From Paracoccus sp. SCSIO 75233 (lineage in GTDB: Bacteria; Pseudomonadota; Alphaproteobacteria; Rhodobacterales; Rhodobacteraceae), in NCBI RefSeq assembly GCF_027912675.1, contig NZ_CP115757.1, positions 868,001 through 932,000 on the forward strand: a stretch of 64,000 nucleotides of DNA. The letters run 5' to 3'. Below, piece after piece: positions 28,289-36,799 of the stretch (positions are counted from its first letter, which is position 1; each line of letters begins with the position of its first letter). The position numbers were made by a program, and so were the translations under genes. The notes below the pieces were generated by a model. It had not been told where the DNA came from and ran no database searches. It worked only from the letters and a program-made list of their open reading frames with translations.

Positions 28289-29224
28289 TTAATTTTCCGC
28301 GCTGATACAGGCGGAAATCGCCCGTCCGATTTCTGTCAGGACATTGTTATAAAGGTCTTTTCCTGCCGGGAGGCCGAGGCCCGAGGGCGATAGCGGCGCA
28401 CCGACGGCAAGCCCGGTCCCCTCAATCGCCGATTCGATCATGCGCGGTGGCTGGTTGACCTCCGGGAATGCGCAGAGGGCGTCCGAGGCTGCGATCTCGG
28501 CCTGAACGTCGCGCAGCCGCGCGGCGGACGGGGATGTGGCGTCGCCCAGCGAGACGGCGATGGCGTCGGGCAGATCAAAGCTCTCGGTGAAATAGCCATA
28601 GGCGTCATGAAGCACGACAATCGGCTTGTCGCGGGCCGGGGTCAGTGTGTCGCGAATGGCGGTGATGTCCGTCTCCAGTGCGGAAATGGCGCTGGCGGCG
28701 TTGGCGCTGTAGGTTTCGGCATTCTGCGGATCGGCGGTTGCGAGCCTGTCCGCTATGGCGTTGAGCCAGTAGGCGCCGTTTTCCGGGTCCAGCCACGCAT
28801 GGGGATCGGTGCCGTCATGGCTGTGATCGTGGTGGTCTTCTGCATGATCGTGATCGTGATCATCTGCGTCATCGTCCTCGAATGAGCGCAGATGCGTGCC
28901 GGGAAGGTGCAGCAGCGACAGGCTGCTTGCCGGGTCACGCTGTTCCGCCGCACGGGTCAGCCACGGTGTCAGCTCCGGGCCGACCCAGATCAGCAGATCC
29001 GCATCGTCAAGCGCCCGGGCCTGTGAGGGCCGAAGCTGGAAATCATGGGGATCGCTGCCTTCGTCGAGCAGCAATTCAACCGTGCCCAGATCGCCCAGCA
29101 CCTGCTGGATGAGCGATGCGGTGACGGGCATGTCGGCGAGGATCTGCGGCGGCTCTGCTGCGACGGGTGATGCCGTCAGGCTGAGGGTGAAGAAACCGGC
29201 GAGAACGGGGCGGGTGAGGTGCAT
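28289..29224 (-). CDS. znuA: Zinc ABC transporter substrate-binding protein
   Basis: 311 residues with a Sec signal peptide (cleavage after about PVAA). This cluster A-I metal receptor has the His ligands expected of ZnuA (DEGSDPHDFQLRPSQARAL; DPHAWLDPENG; VLHDAYGYF) and the flexible acidic His-rich loop (DDHDHDHAEDHHDHSHDG, about residues 128-145) typical of zinc rather than manganese receptors. It captures periplasmic zinc for ZnuBC. The ATG at 29224 follows AAGGAAG. It is divergent from zur-znuCB across two Zur-like operators. Confidence 0.95.
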   Translation of the reverse strand: MHLTRPVLAGFFTLSLTASPVAAEPPQILADMPVTASLIQQVLGDLGTVELLLDEGSDPHDFQLRPSQARALDDADLLIWVGPELTPWLTRAAEQRDPASSLSLLHLPGTHLRSFEDDDADDHDHDHAEDHHDHSHDGTDPHAWLDPENGAYWLNAIADRLATADPQNAETYSANAASAISALETDITAIRDTLTPARDKPIVVLHDAYGYFTESFDLPDAIAVSLGDATSPSAARLRDVQAEIAASDALCAFPEVNQPPRMIESAIEGTGLAVGAPLSPSGLGLPAGKDLYNNVLTEIGRAISACISAEN

Positions 29225-29259
29225 GTGAGGTCTTCCTTGTGAAACTCGCGGGAAACTGT

Positions 29260-29276
29260 ATGTAATAACATAACAG
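29260..29276. promoter_or_regulatory. Zur-like operator, znuA side
   Basis: ATGTAATAACATAACAG closely resembles the alphaproteobacterial Zur palindrome (ATGTTATA-like half sites) with a few deviations in one arm. It lies 36 bp before the znuA start, in the position expected for repression of znuA when zinc is plentiful. Confidence 0.7.
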
Positions 29277-29286
29277 GTCAAGAGGA

Positions 29287-29303
29287 ATGTTATATCATAA
29301 CAT
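29287..29303. promoter_or_regulatory. Zur operator, zur-znuCB side
   Basis: ATGTTAT-ATC-ATAACAT is a perfect inverted repeat with a 3-base centre, the expected form of a Zur box. Its centre is 27 bp from the centre of the second box. It overlaps the candidate zur start codons (29287 and 29302), implying autoregulation very close to the transcript or translation start. Confidence 0.8.
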
Positions 29304-29778
29304 GGAAAAAGCATTCGAACGCCACGATCACAGCGAATGCGCCGGTCAGGCGCTGGCCCGCGCCGATGAATTGGCGGCGGCGCAAGGGCTGCGTCTGACG
29401 CCGGTGCGCCGTCGGGTTCTGGAGATATTGCTCGAGGGCCATCGGGCGCTTGGCGCATATGAGGTGCTGGAGCGGCTTGCGGCGGAGGGGTTGGGCAAGC
29501 AGCCGCCGGTCGCCTATCGCGCGCTTGAGTTCCTTGTGGAACACGGGCTGGCGCATCGGGTGCAGCGGCTGAACGCCTTTACCGCCTGTCAGGCGCATCA
29601 TGACGCGGGTGCGCCCCCGGCCTTTCTGATCTGCCGCGAATGCCAGAGTGTGGCGGAGCTGGATGCAGCGGCGCTGCGCGAGAGCATGGCGCAGCAGGCC
29701 GCGCCCTCAGGGTTCCGGCTGGAGCGTGCAACTTTCGAGGCGCTCGGGCTGTGCAGCGCCTGTGCGGAGGCGGGATGA
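29302..29778 (+). CDS. zur: Zinc uptake regulator, Fur family
   Basis: 158 residues from ATG 29302 (or 163 from ATG 29287). The winged-helix part (LTPVRRRVLEILLEGHRALGAYEVLERL, PVAYRALEFLVEHGLAH) and the zinc-binding C-terminal part with CRECQ and the terminal CSACAEAG fit Zur rather than Fur. It represses zinc uptake when loaded with zinc. The start is uncertain: AAGAGGA directly abuts ATG 29287 and is 15 bases from ATG 29302, and both lie within the Zur palindrome. The stop overlaps the znuC start, so the genes are coupled. Confidence 0.92.
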   Translation: MEKAFERHDHSECAGQALARADELAAAQGLRLTPVRRRVLEILLEGHRALGAYEVLERLAAEGLGKQPPVAYRALEFLVEHGLAHRVQRLNAFTACQAHHDAGAPPAFLICRECQSVAELDAAALRESMAQQAAPSGFRLERATFEALGLCSACAEAG

Positions 29779-30530
29779 TGGCGGCTTTGATTACGGCGCG
29801 CGGGCTGACCGTCCGTCATCCGGGCGCGGATGTGCCGATCCTTCAGAATGTGGATTTTCAGATTTCCCCCGGTGAGATCGTCACCGTGGTCGGCCCGAAC
29901 GGGTCCGGCAAATCGACGCTGGTGCGCGCCGTTCTGGGCCATGTCGCGACCGAGGCGGGGGAGGTGATGCGCAAGCCGGGGCTGCGTATCGGCTATGTCC
30001 CGCAGCGGGTTCATGTCGATGATCGCATCCCGATGCGGGTGCGGCGCTTCATGTCATTGCCGCGCCGGGTCAGCGATGCGGAGGCCTCGGCGGCGCTGGC
30101 GCGGACCGGGGTGGACGGGTTGCAGAACCGCCAGATCACCCGGCTGTCGGGCGGGCAGTTCCAGCGCGTCCTGCTGTCGCGGGCGCTGCTGCATACGCCC
30201 GAATTGCTGGTTCTGGACGAGCCGACGCAGGGGCTGGATCAGCCGGGGATCGTCGCCTTCTATCAGTTGATCGAAGACATCCGGCGCGAGACCGGGGCGG
30301 CGGTTCTGATGGTCAGCCACGATTTGCTAGTGGTGATGCGGGCCTCGGACCATGTCATCTGCCTGAACGGGCATGTCTGCTGCCACGGCACCCCGCAGGC
30401 GGTCAGCGAGGCACCAGAATATCAGGCGTTATTCGGCGCGGATTCGGCGCAGACGCTGGCGCTTTACCGTCATCACCACGACCACGATCACGGTCATATC
30501 CACGGCGAGGCGCATGACCATGCTGGATGA
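29775..30530 (+). CDS. znuC: Zinc ABC transporter ATP-binding protein
   Basis: 251 residues. It has Walker A VGPNGSGKSTL near residue 40, the ABC signature LSGGQFQRVLLSRALL, Walker B LLVLDEPTQGLD and the H-loop MVSHD. The C-terminus is His/Asp-rich (RHHHDHDHGHIHGEAHDH), a common extra metal-binding tail of ZnuC. It energises zinc import with ZnuA and ZnuB. The ATG at 29775 overlaps the zur stop (ATGATG), and the gene overlaps znuB by 17 bp. Confidence 0.96.
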   Translation: MMAALITARGLTVRHPGADVPILQNVDFQISPGEIVTVVGPNGSGKSTLVRAVLGHVATEAGEVMRKPGLRIGYVPQRVHVDDRIPMRVRRFMSLPRRVSDAEASAALARTGVDGLQNRQITRLSGGQFQRVLLSRALLHTPELLVLDEPTQGLDQPGIVAFYQLIEDIRRETGAAVLMVSHDLLVVMRASDHVICLNGHVCCHGTPQAVSEAPEYQALFGADSAQTLALYRHHHDHDHGHIHGEAHDHAG

Positions 30531-31308
30531 TTTCATGATCCGCGCCCTGCTGGCCGGGCTGGGCGTCGTGCTGGCAGCGGGACCGCTGGGCTGTTTCGTG
30601 GTCTGGCGGCGGATGGCCTATTTCGGGGATGCGACGGCCCATGCCGCGATCCTCGGTGTCGCGCTGAGCATTGCGGTATCGGCCCCGGTCTATGTCGGGA
30701 CGCTGGCCGTCGCCTTGGCCATGGGTTGGTTTGTCGCCCATCTGGCCGGGCGGGGCGAGGCGGTTGATACGGCGCTTGGGGTGCTGGCGCATGGGGCGCT
30801 GGCTTTCGGGCTGGTGGCTGCGAGCTTCGTGCCGGGGCTGCGCAGCGATCTGAATATCTGGCTGTTCGGTGATATTCTGATGGTGCAGCGCGGCGATCTG
30901 GTCTGGGTCTGGACCGGCGCGCTGCTGGTTTTGGCGCTGCTGATCTGGCGCTGGCAGGGGATGGTGACGGCCACGGTGAATGAGGAACTGGCGATGGCCT
31001 CGGGCATCTCTCCGGCGCGGGAAAGGCTGATCCTGACGCTTGCGATGGCGGTGACCGTGGCAATCGCGATTCGAGTGGTTGGGGCGCTTCTGGTGTCGGC
31101 GCTGATGGTGATTCCGGCGGCCAGCGCGCGGCCGATTGCACGCAATCCGGAACACATGGCTGTGATTGCGACGCTGATCGGCGCGGTTTCCGTAGCGTCA
31201 GGACTGGTTGCGAGCCTGTTGGCCGATACCCCGGCAGGCCCGTCGATCATCGCGTCCTCCGCAGTTATTTTCCTGTGTATGCTGGGCCTGCGGCGGGTTT
31301 CTGCCTAG
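30514..31308 (+). CDS. znuB: Zinc ABC transporter permease
   Basis: 264 residues with about eight membrane segments of the ABC-3 family. Landmarks are LGCFVVWRRMAYFGDATAHAAILGVAL near the N-terminus and GALLVSALMVIPAASAR near the C-terminus. It forms the membrane channel of the ZnuABC importer. ATG 30514 (MTMLDDFM) has GAGG 4-5 bases before it; ATG 30520 is equally possible. It ends the zur-znuC-znuB operon, and no clear terminator was seen after it. Confidence 0.95.
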   Translation: MTMLDDFMIRALLAGLGVVLAAGPLGCFVVWRRMAYFGDATAHAAILGVALSIAVSAPVYVGTLAVALAMGWFVAHLAGRGEAVDTALGVLAHGALAFGLVAASFVPGLRSDLNIWLFGDILMVQRGDLVWVWTGALLVLALLIWRWQGMVTATVNEELAMASGISPARERLILTLAMAVTVAIAIRVVGALLVSALMVIPAASARPIARNPEHMAVIATLIGAVSVASGLVASLLADTPAGPSIIASSAVIFLCMLGLRRVSA

Positions 31309-31407
31309 CCTTGATATAGGGCAATGGCGGGACGGGGCCGGTAATCGCGGGGCAATGCGCATTATGTTGTGAAATATGCAACAGTTCACACAAAGCCGCG
31401 CTTCATT

Positions 31408-31419
31408 AGGATTAATCCT
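31408..31419. promoter_or_regulatory. Perfect 12-bp palindrome before the small membrane protein gene
   Basis: AGGATTAATCCT is a perfect inverted repeat in the AT-rich 195-bp gap between znuB and the gene at 31505. It may be an operator; no matching known site is claimed. Confidence 0.35.
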
Positions 31420-31504
31420 GCTTTCAAACCACTGCGTATTGTGAGACTGTCGCTGCGATGCTGCTTTGAACGGCAGCTTTCACAAGACCAAACGGAGCAT
31501 GATC

Positions 31505-31714
31505 ATGACCAAATTTGCTACCTTCGCTGCGGCCCTGGGCCTCACCGCTTCTTCGGCTCTGGCCGGCGGCTATGTTGAACCCGTTGTTGAAGTCGAGCCG
31601 GTTGTCGTTGACGCCGCTGAGCCGGCTTCCTCGAACGCTGGCCTGGTTGTCCCGGCCCTGCTGCTGCTCGGCGTTATCGCCGCTGTCGCTTCGGACGACG
31701 ACGACGACTCGTAA
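31505..31714 (+). CDS. Small secreted or membrane-anchored protein, function unknown
   Basis: 69 residues. It has a cleavable signal peptide (MTKFATFAAALGLTASSALA), then a short Val/Glu-rich segment (GGYVEPVVEVEPVVVDA), a single membrane helix (LVVPALLLLGVIAAVA) and a terminal SDDDDDS acidic tag. Such GGYVEPVV proteins recur in Rhodobacteraceae as unnamed hypotheticals. ATG 31505 is preferred because CGGAG is 7 bases upstream; ATG 31499 is only one base from it. Strong own terminator downstream. The gene is monocistronic. Confidence 0.8.
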   Translation: MTKFATFAAALGLTASSALAGGYVEPVVEVEPVVVDAAEPASSNAGLVVPALLLLGVIAAVASDDDDDS

Positions 31715-31740
31715 TCGCTGTCCGAAAGGACTTGATTGCG

Positions 31741-31767
31741 AAGGGCTGGCCATTGGTCAGCCCTTTT
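31741..31767 (+). terminator. Intrinsic terminator after the small membrane protein gene
   Basis: AAGGGCTGGCC-ATT-GGTCAGCCCTT forms an 11-bp stem (one G-T pair) followed by TTCCTTTT. Orientation and T-tail fit the plus strand. Confidence 0.85.
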
Positions 31768-31901
31768 CCTTTTGGCGGTCCTTCTTTCTTGGCAAGGATG
31801 TGCTGCCGGCCCGATCCGTTTTCGCGATACGGTCATGATAAAATACAAAGGGCGCCGGTCTTACGACGGGCGCCCTTGTCATTCCTGTGATTGCGACCCT
31901 G

Positions 31902-32612
31902 TCAGGGACGGATGGTCTGGATCGTGGCATACCCCAGATCCGGGCTGATCCACTGGCGCGACACCGGGATCTGACCCGACGGTGACACCAGATAGCTGTT
32001 CTGCACCGACACGCCGCCCGCCTCACAGCTTTCAACCATCTGCGTGGCCGACCAGTTGCGCCCGGCGAAAGCGAAGCTTTTGGTTTCGCCCGAAGCGACC
32101 GTACAGCTCATCGGCAGCGGGCGCTCGACCGAGTCCCCGCCGATATAGCGATTGGTGCGGCTGGCGTTGCCCGAACGGCGGGAGCGGATCAGGGCGGCGG
32201 AATTCCCCGCCTCGGCGACGGAGAGGTCATTGCCCAGCCCCTTGGTGCCGATCAGCATACCGTTGCGCATGATCAACGCCTGCTCGTTCGGCGTCATATA
32301 GGTGCGCATCCCGTTGTTTTCGCCCACCATCGCCATCACCTGTGTGGCGCCGGTGCTTTCCAGATTGACCAGGATCAGCGGCGCCGGGTTCGCGGCGAGC
32401 GCGCGGGCGGCCATCTCCTCGGCCGTGCGGGGGGCGGCGGCTGCCTGTTGGCCGCCATCGCCGCCACCTGTCACCCGCGACAGGGCCGGGGCCGCTGTCT
32501 GGCGGAGTTGTCCGAGGACGGTGTTATCCGCCTCCTGATCCGGCGAGCCGCAGGCGGTCAGTGCCAATGCAGCGGCAGCAAGCGCCAGCCCGGTCTTGAT
32601 TACGCGAGTCAT
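31902..32612 (-). CDS. YjbF family (group 4 capsule / EPS) lipoprotein
   Basis: 236 residues. The lipoprotein signal ends LALTAC (Cys21). The body, with ANPAPLILVNLESTGATQVMAMVGENNGMRTYMTPNEQALIM, matches the YjbF/GfcB group of outer-membrane lipoproteins encoded with YjbH in exopolysaccharide loci. The ATG at 32612 overlaps the YjbH stop as ATGA and has GGGGGAA upstream; an ATG at 32630 inside yjbH is less likely. It is probably an assembly or export accessory, but no polysaccharide synthesis genes are present in the window. Confidence 0.85.
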   Translation of the reverse strand: MTRVIKTGLALAAAALALTACGSPDQEADNTVLGQLRQTAAPALSRVTGGGDGGQQAAAAPRTAEEMAARALAANPAPLILVNLESTGATQVMAMVGENNGMRTYMTPNEQALIMRNGMLIGTKGLGNDLSVAEAGNSAALIRSRRSGNASRTNRYIGGDSVERPLPMSCTVASGETKSFAFAGRNWSATQMVESCEAGGVSVQNSYLVSPSGQIPVSRQWISPDLGYATIQTIRP

Positions 32613-34744
32613 CGCCAGAATTTCCCCCATCCGTCGTAAAGTTCTCCAGTGTGGCTGTCGCGGACCGCGTTATACAGCCGTCCGTCCACGCGCAGCCGCG
32701 CCCCGCCGTCGCGTGAAAGCGAGCGGATATCGGCCTTGACCGTTTTCGTCGATGGCGTGCCGGTGGCCCAGTTCAACGGGATCGAGATCAGGACGCCCTT
32801 GTCGAAGGAGCCCTCGCCGAATTCTTCCTCGCTGAGATCGGTCTTGGTGGCATAGGCACCGATGCGCCAGCCATTCTCGAACTCGCGATGCAGCGTGACC
32901 GTCGCGCCGACATCTCCGGCGAGATATTTGCCCGCGTCGAGCTGTCCCCAAACGCCGCCGCCGAAGTCGTAATAGGCGGAGACATGGCCCGTGGTGACCT
33001 CATAGTCGCGGAACTTGAAGAGCTGGTCGAAATCGCGCTTGCGGACGCGGTTGACCTCGACGCCGAGTGCGAGCCGGCTATCGACCGGCTTCCACAGCGC
33101 CTCTGCCGAGATGCCGCCATAGGCGCGTTCGATCAGGCCGACCGTGACCCGGCTATAGGTGGTCGGCGTCGGCTTGGCGTACCAGGCCAGCGTCAGTTCC
33201 GGGATAAACGGGTCGCTGTTGCCGGAATACATGCGCCCGTCAGAGCGGACGCGCGGCACGCCCGCTTCGTTGGTGTCGCTGCCATCGGCGAGATATTCCG
33301 CCGGGGTAAGCTCATCCGGTGCCTCCTGATCGGCGGAACCGACGAGGCGTTGGCGCAGCGATCCCGACAGGACCAGACCCGGACGGATTTCATAACGCGC
33401 CTTGGCTTCGGCACCGAGTTCGTAGCGCCAGGACTCGTCGGGATCCCAAAGCCCAAGGCTGGCGAAGGGCCGCAGGCTCCAGGAGAATTTCGGATACAGC
33501 CCCTCGGTCATGACCAGATCGCCGGGGCGGGGATCGGCGTTCAGGATTTGTGCTTCCTGCGCGATCCGGGCAGCGGCGGTGTTTTCCAGACGCTCGATGT
33601 CGGAGCGCTGCAACACGACCGACGATGCCGGCATGCCGGATTCGATCGATGTTATGACGAAGGTTTCGACCGAAGGGGGCAGGGCACGGGTCATCAGCCG
33701 AGCGGTGCGGCCAATCGCCTCGGGCTGGAGATTGTAACGGCCATTGCGGATCCGAACCTCGGCCCGGTTGGCGGACAGCGCAAGGGATTCCAGCGTCTGC
33801 CCCTCATTGGCGAGCGCCTTGCTGAGTGCGTTCTGGATCACCGGCCGCGCGGTCGCATCGGCGGTCCATGCGCCCGACCAGCCGTCAGGATCGGCCGACG
33901 GCGCGGGCCGCGGGCGGACGGGTGCCGGTGCCGGTTCAAGCCCGGAGGGGAATTGCGATTCCCGTGCGTTCAGCGCCACCGAGCCGCGAATGCCGAAGAC
34001 CTCTCCGCCGACGGTATAGGCCCCGACCTGATAGACATCGCCGATCTTGTAATTGACGCCGAGATTCCATTTCGCGTCCGGTGCATCCGCGCCGCCGCCC
34101 TCGACCTCCGGCTGATAGTCGTCATGCGAATATTCGGCCAGGAGCGAAAGGTTATCCGTCGCCTGCCACTCGACCGAGGCGAAGGGTTTGGCGTCGCCGG
34201 TAAACCAGTCATCGACGTTCGGCTTGCCGCCCTCGTCGGTGTAGTCGGTGCGCCGCCATGCACCTGCCAGCCGGCCCCAGCCGACGCCGCCCGTCACACG
34301 CAGTCGCGGCGACAGGGATTTGGTGGCGACGATATATTCGCTGGAATAAACCCCGGTTCCCATGAAGTCGCGCAGGCCCACGGCCAGGGCGGGTTGCCAG
34401 CCCTGAGCTTCGTTCAGAAGCTGGTATTGCAGATCGAAGCTGCGGTCCTTCAGCGCGTCGCGCTTGGTGTCGATCCCCTCGATCTTGGAATAGCGCAGGG
34501 TCGTGGTCAGGCGGGGGACCGGCTGAAAGCTCATGGTCAGGCGGCGACCGTAATCGCTGTAGCTGATCGTGCCGACGAGTTCGGCCTCGGGCAGGGGGGC
34601 TGCGATCGGTGTGTCGATTGCGCCGGGCATGCCGTAGCTGTTGAGTGTCTGGCCCTGCGACTGCGACGCCCCACCCAGTGCCGTGACCGAAGCGGTCAGC
34701 AGCGCTGTGGAGGTCATAAGCAGCGGGCGGAGATGGCTGCGCAT
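32609..34744 (-). CDS. YjbH-type outer-membrane exopolysaccharide protein
   Basis: 711 residues. The signal peptide is followed by a beta-rich sequence with repeated amphipathic strands (YGMPGAIDTPIAAPLPEAEL, VGTISYSDYGRRLTMSFQPVPRL) characteristic of YjbH, a predicted outer-membrane beta-barrel pair linked by a periplasmic domain. In enteric bacteria YjbH acts with YjbE-G in extracellular polysaccharide production. The ATG at 34744 follows AGAGGAAA. Only YjbF is coupled downstream; yjbE and yjbG are not seen here. Length matches the family (about 700). Confidence 0.88.
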   Translation of the reverse strand: MRSHLRPLLMTSTALLTASVTALGGASQSQGQTLNSYGMPGAIDTPIAAPLPEAELVGTISYSDYGRRLTMSFQPVPRLTTTLRYSKIEGIDTKRDALKDRSFDLQYQLLNEAQGWQPALAVGLRDFMGTGVYSSEYIVATKSLSPRLRVTGGVGWGRLAGAWRRTDYTDEGGKPNVDDWFTGDAKPFASVEWQATDNLSLLAEYSHDDYQPEVEGGGADAPDAKWNLGVNYKIGDVYQVGAYTVGGEVFGIRGSVALNARESQFPSGLEPAPAPVRPRPAPSADPDGWSGAWTADATARPVIQNALSKALANEGQTLESLALSANRAEVRIRNGRYNLQPEAIGRTARLMTRALPPSVETFVITSIESGMPASSVVLQRSDIERLENTAAARIAQEAQILNADPRPGDLVMTEGLYPKFSWSLRPFASLGLWDPDESWRYELGAEAKARYEIRPGLVLSGSLRQRLVGSADQEAPDELTPAEYLADGSDTNEAGVPRVRSDGRMYSGNSDPFIPELTLAWYAKPTPTTYSRVTVGLIERAYGGISAEALWKPVDSRLALGVEVNRVRKRDFDQLFKFRDYEVTTGHVSAYYDFGGGVWGQLDAGKYLAGDVGATVTLHREFENGWRIGAYATKTDLSEEEFGEGSFDKGVLISIPLNWATGTPSTKTVKADIRSLSRDGGARLRVDGRLYNAVRDSHTGELYDGWGKFWR

Positions 34745-34894
34745 GGATGTTTCCTCTGCGATAGGTTTTGACGACTGTAATGCACTACGACTGAGAAAAG
34801 GGCAGATTGATTTTTGTCTGCGGAAACTGCTGGTCGCCGTTGAGAATGCTCCGGTTCGGGACATGGGCGGGGCATCTGCCCGCCCATATTGTCA

Positions 34895-35500
34895 TCATCC
34901 CCGCGACGGTGGCCGCTGTTCGGATGATACGGTGTCGCTGGCGCTTGCCGCCGGTTCCGCCGGTCCGGCGCAACCATTCACACGGGTGGAGCCGGCGCGC
35001 AGGCTTGCCGTCATCGGGAAACGCTCGCCCGACATGGTGTCGGCGCAATCGCTGGAATTGATCTTCACGCTGAAGGGCTGACCGTTCAGCACGCCGATAT
35101 ATTCGACGCCATAGCGGTAGACGATCCGATTGACCGGGATATTCCGCCCGGACTGGTTTTCCGGCGTCTTGTACTGGGCAACGCCATTGGCGATGTCGAC
35201 GCGCCAGAAAGGCTCGTTCCCGCGGGCGGTAAAGGCCATCGTGTTCAACGTCTCCGACTCCGCCGTCGCGACGCGGGTGCGTGTGCCCTCGGCCTCGATC
35301 GGGACATCCGTGGGCGCAACGGCGGGCGCCACCAGCGGGGCATCGGCGGCAGGGGCGGCTTCAGCAGCTGCCGCCGCGTCGCCGGTCGCCGGCGTTGCGT
35401 CGAGCGGCCGGTCCCAGGGCAGGCGAATATCCTGCATGGCCTGTTCGTCGCAGGCGGCGAGCGCGAGCGGCAGAAGCGCTATGGCAAGGCGGAACTTCAT
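34895..35500 (-). CDS. Lipoprotein with COG3650-like domain
   Basis: 201 residues. The lipobox ALAAC places the lipid on Cys17. An Ala/Pro-rich linker (about 35-85) leads to a compact C-terminal domain with ARGNEPFWRVDIANG, YRYGVEYIGVLNGQPFSVKI and CADTMSGERFPMTASLRAG, the pattern of COG3650-type small lipoproteins often linked with META/HslJ-like folds. The function is unknown. A weak ATGGGCGGG...CCCGCCCAT hairpin (34863-34887) lies after the stop. It is divergent from dusB across a 270-bp AT-rich region. Confidence 0.8.
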   Translation of the reverse strand: MKFRLAIALLPLALAACDEQAMQDIRLPWDRPLDATPATGDAAAAAEAAPAADAPLVAPAVAPTDVPIEAEGTRTRVATAESETLNTMAFTARGNEPFWRVDIANGVAQYKTPENQSGRNIPVNRIVYRYGVEYIGVLNGQPFSVKINSSDCADTMSGERFPMTASLRAGSTRVNGCAGPAEPAASASDTVSSEQRPPSRG

Positions 35501-35635
35501 GATTCTGTCCTTCGGTTTATCTCGTTGGCGGTGCATCGCATTGTTCTCTACCGCAATAGCGTTAAACCGGCGGTTCCGGCAAGCGGGTCGGGTTCCGCCA
35601 TAGCACGTCCGGCAATTCGCCGCTGCACAAGATGG

Positions 35636-35657
35636 GTGCAATTTGCCTGAATTGCAC
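35636..35657. promoter_or_regulatory. Perfect inverted repeat in the dusB/lipoprotein divergent promoter region
   Basis: GTGCAATT-TGCCTG-AATTGCAC has 8-bp arms that match perfectly. It lies in the AT-rich 35501-35770 gap, 114 bp before the dusB start. It may be an operator for the dusB-ntr operon or for the divergent lipoprotein gene. It does not have the GCAC...GTGC orientation of the enteric NtrC site. Confidence 0.5.
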
Positions 35658-35770
35658 ATATATTCATCACTTATATGCGTTTGCTCAGGCATGATTGCTG
35701 TTATTTGCACGATAAACTTGCAACCGCGCCCATCAGGCTGCGTTAGGTAAACTATAGGTCAAGGGGTTCT

Positions 35771-36799
35771 ATGAACGGTTTTCACGCGATCAGCCTGGGG
35801 GAGGTGACACTCGGCGCGCCGGTTTTTCTGGCACCGATGGCCGGGATCACGGATCTGCCGTTCCGCCGGGTGGTGTCCCGTTTCGGGGCCGGTCTGGTGG
35901 TGAGCGAGATGGTCGCCTCGACCGAGATGGTGACCAGCCGGCCTTCGCCGCGCGCCTCCGTGCGGGCAAAGGCGCTGACGGAGGGTGAAACGGCGGTCTC
36001 GGTCCAGATCGCCGGGCGCGAGGCCGCCGCGATGGCCGAGACGGCGCGGATCGTCGCCGGAATGGGCGCGCGGATCATTGACATCAATATGGGCTGCCCC
36101 GCCAAGAAGGTGACCGGCGGGCTGTCCGGTGCGGCGCTGATGCGGGATCTGGATCATGCGCTTGGGCTGATAGACGCCGTGGTCGGCGCTGTCGATCTGC
36201 CGGTAACGCTGAAGATGCGGCTTGGCTGGGACGACGATTGCCGGAACGCGGCGGAGCTGGCGTCGCGGGCGCGCGATGCGGGTGTGCAGATGCTGACCGT
36301 TCACGGGCGGACGCGGGCGCAGTTCTACAAGGGGCGGGCTGACTGGGCGGCGATCCGGGAGGTGGCGAATTTGCCCGGTCGTCCGCCGCTGGTTGCGAAT
36401 GGCGATATTGTTGATGCGAAATCTGCCCGCGCGGCGCTTGCGGCCTCCGGGGCGGAGGCGGTGATGATCGGGCGCGGCACGCAGGGTGCGCCGTGGAAAC
36501 TGGCAGAGATTTCGCATCTGCTGCATGGCACGGCAGCGCCGGAGGTGCCGCGGGGTGCTGCACTCGCTGACCTGGTGGCGGCGCATTACGAGGATATGAT
36601 CGGGTTCTACGGCACCGATCCGGGGCTGCGCGTCGCGCGCAAGCATCTGGGCTGGTATGCGGACGCCAATGGCGTGGCGGATGGCAAGCAGGCCCTGTTC
36701 CGCGCGCCGTCCCCGGCGGCAACATTGCGCCTGATCCGGGATGTCTTTGCGGATGCTCCGGGTGCGGGGACCTCTGTTTGCGCGGAAGTTGCCGCATGA
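35771..36799 (+). CDS. dusB: tRNA-dihydrouridine synthase DusB (NifR3)
   Basis: 342 residues. This FMN enzyme reduces uridines in the tRNA D-loop. FLAPMAGITDLPFRR opens the TIM barrel; the catalytic C109 sits in INMGCPAKKVTGG, and VTLKMRLGWD and LTVHGRTRAQFYKG are family signatures. It is the first gene of the dusB-ntrB-ntrC-ntrY-ntrX group, as in Rhodobacter (where it was named nifR3). The stop overlaps the ntrB start. AAGGGG precedes the ATG by 6 bases. Confidence 0.95.
   Translation: MNGFHAISLGEVTLGAPVFLAPMAGITDLPFRRVVSRFGAGLVVSEMVASTEMVTSRPSPRASVRAKALTEGETAVSVQIAGREAAAMAETARIVAGMGARIIDINMGCPAKKVTGGLSGAALMRDLDHALGLIDAVVGAVDLPVTLKMRLGWDDDCRNAAELASRARDAGVQMLTVHGRTRAQFYKGRADWAAIREVANLPGRPPLVANGDIVDAKSARAALAASGAEAVMIGRGTQGAPWKLAEISHLLHGTAAPEVPRGAALADLVAAHYEDMIGFYGTDPGLRVARKHLGWYADANGVADGKQALFRAPSPAATLRLIRDVFADAPGAGTSVCAEVAA

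Noticed and set aside
34863..34887. Terminator of the COG3650-like lipoprotein gene
   Set aside because: The ATGGGCGGG/CCCGCCCAT stem is perfect but has no T-rich tail on the minus strand, so it is only mentioned with the gene.
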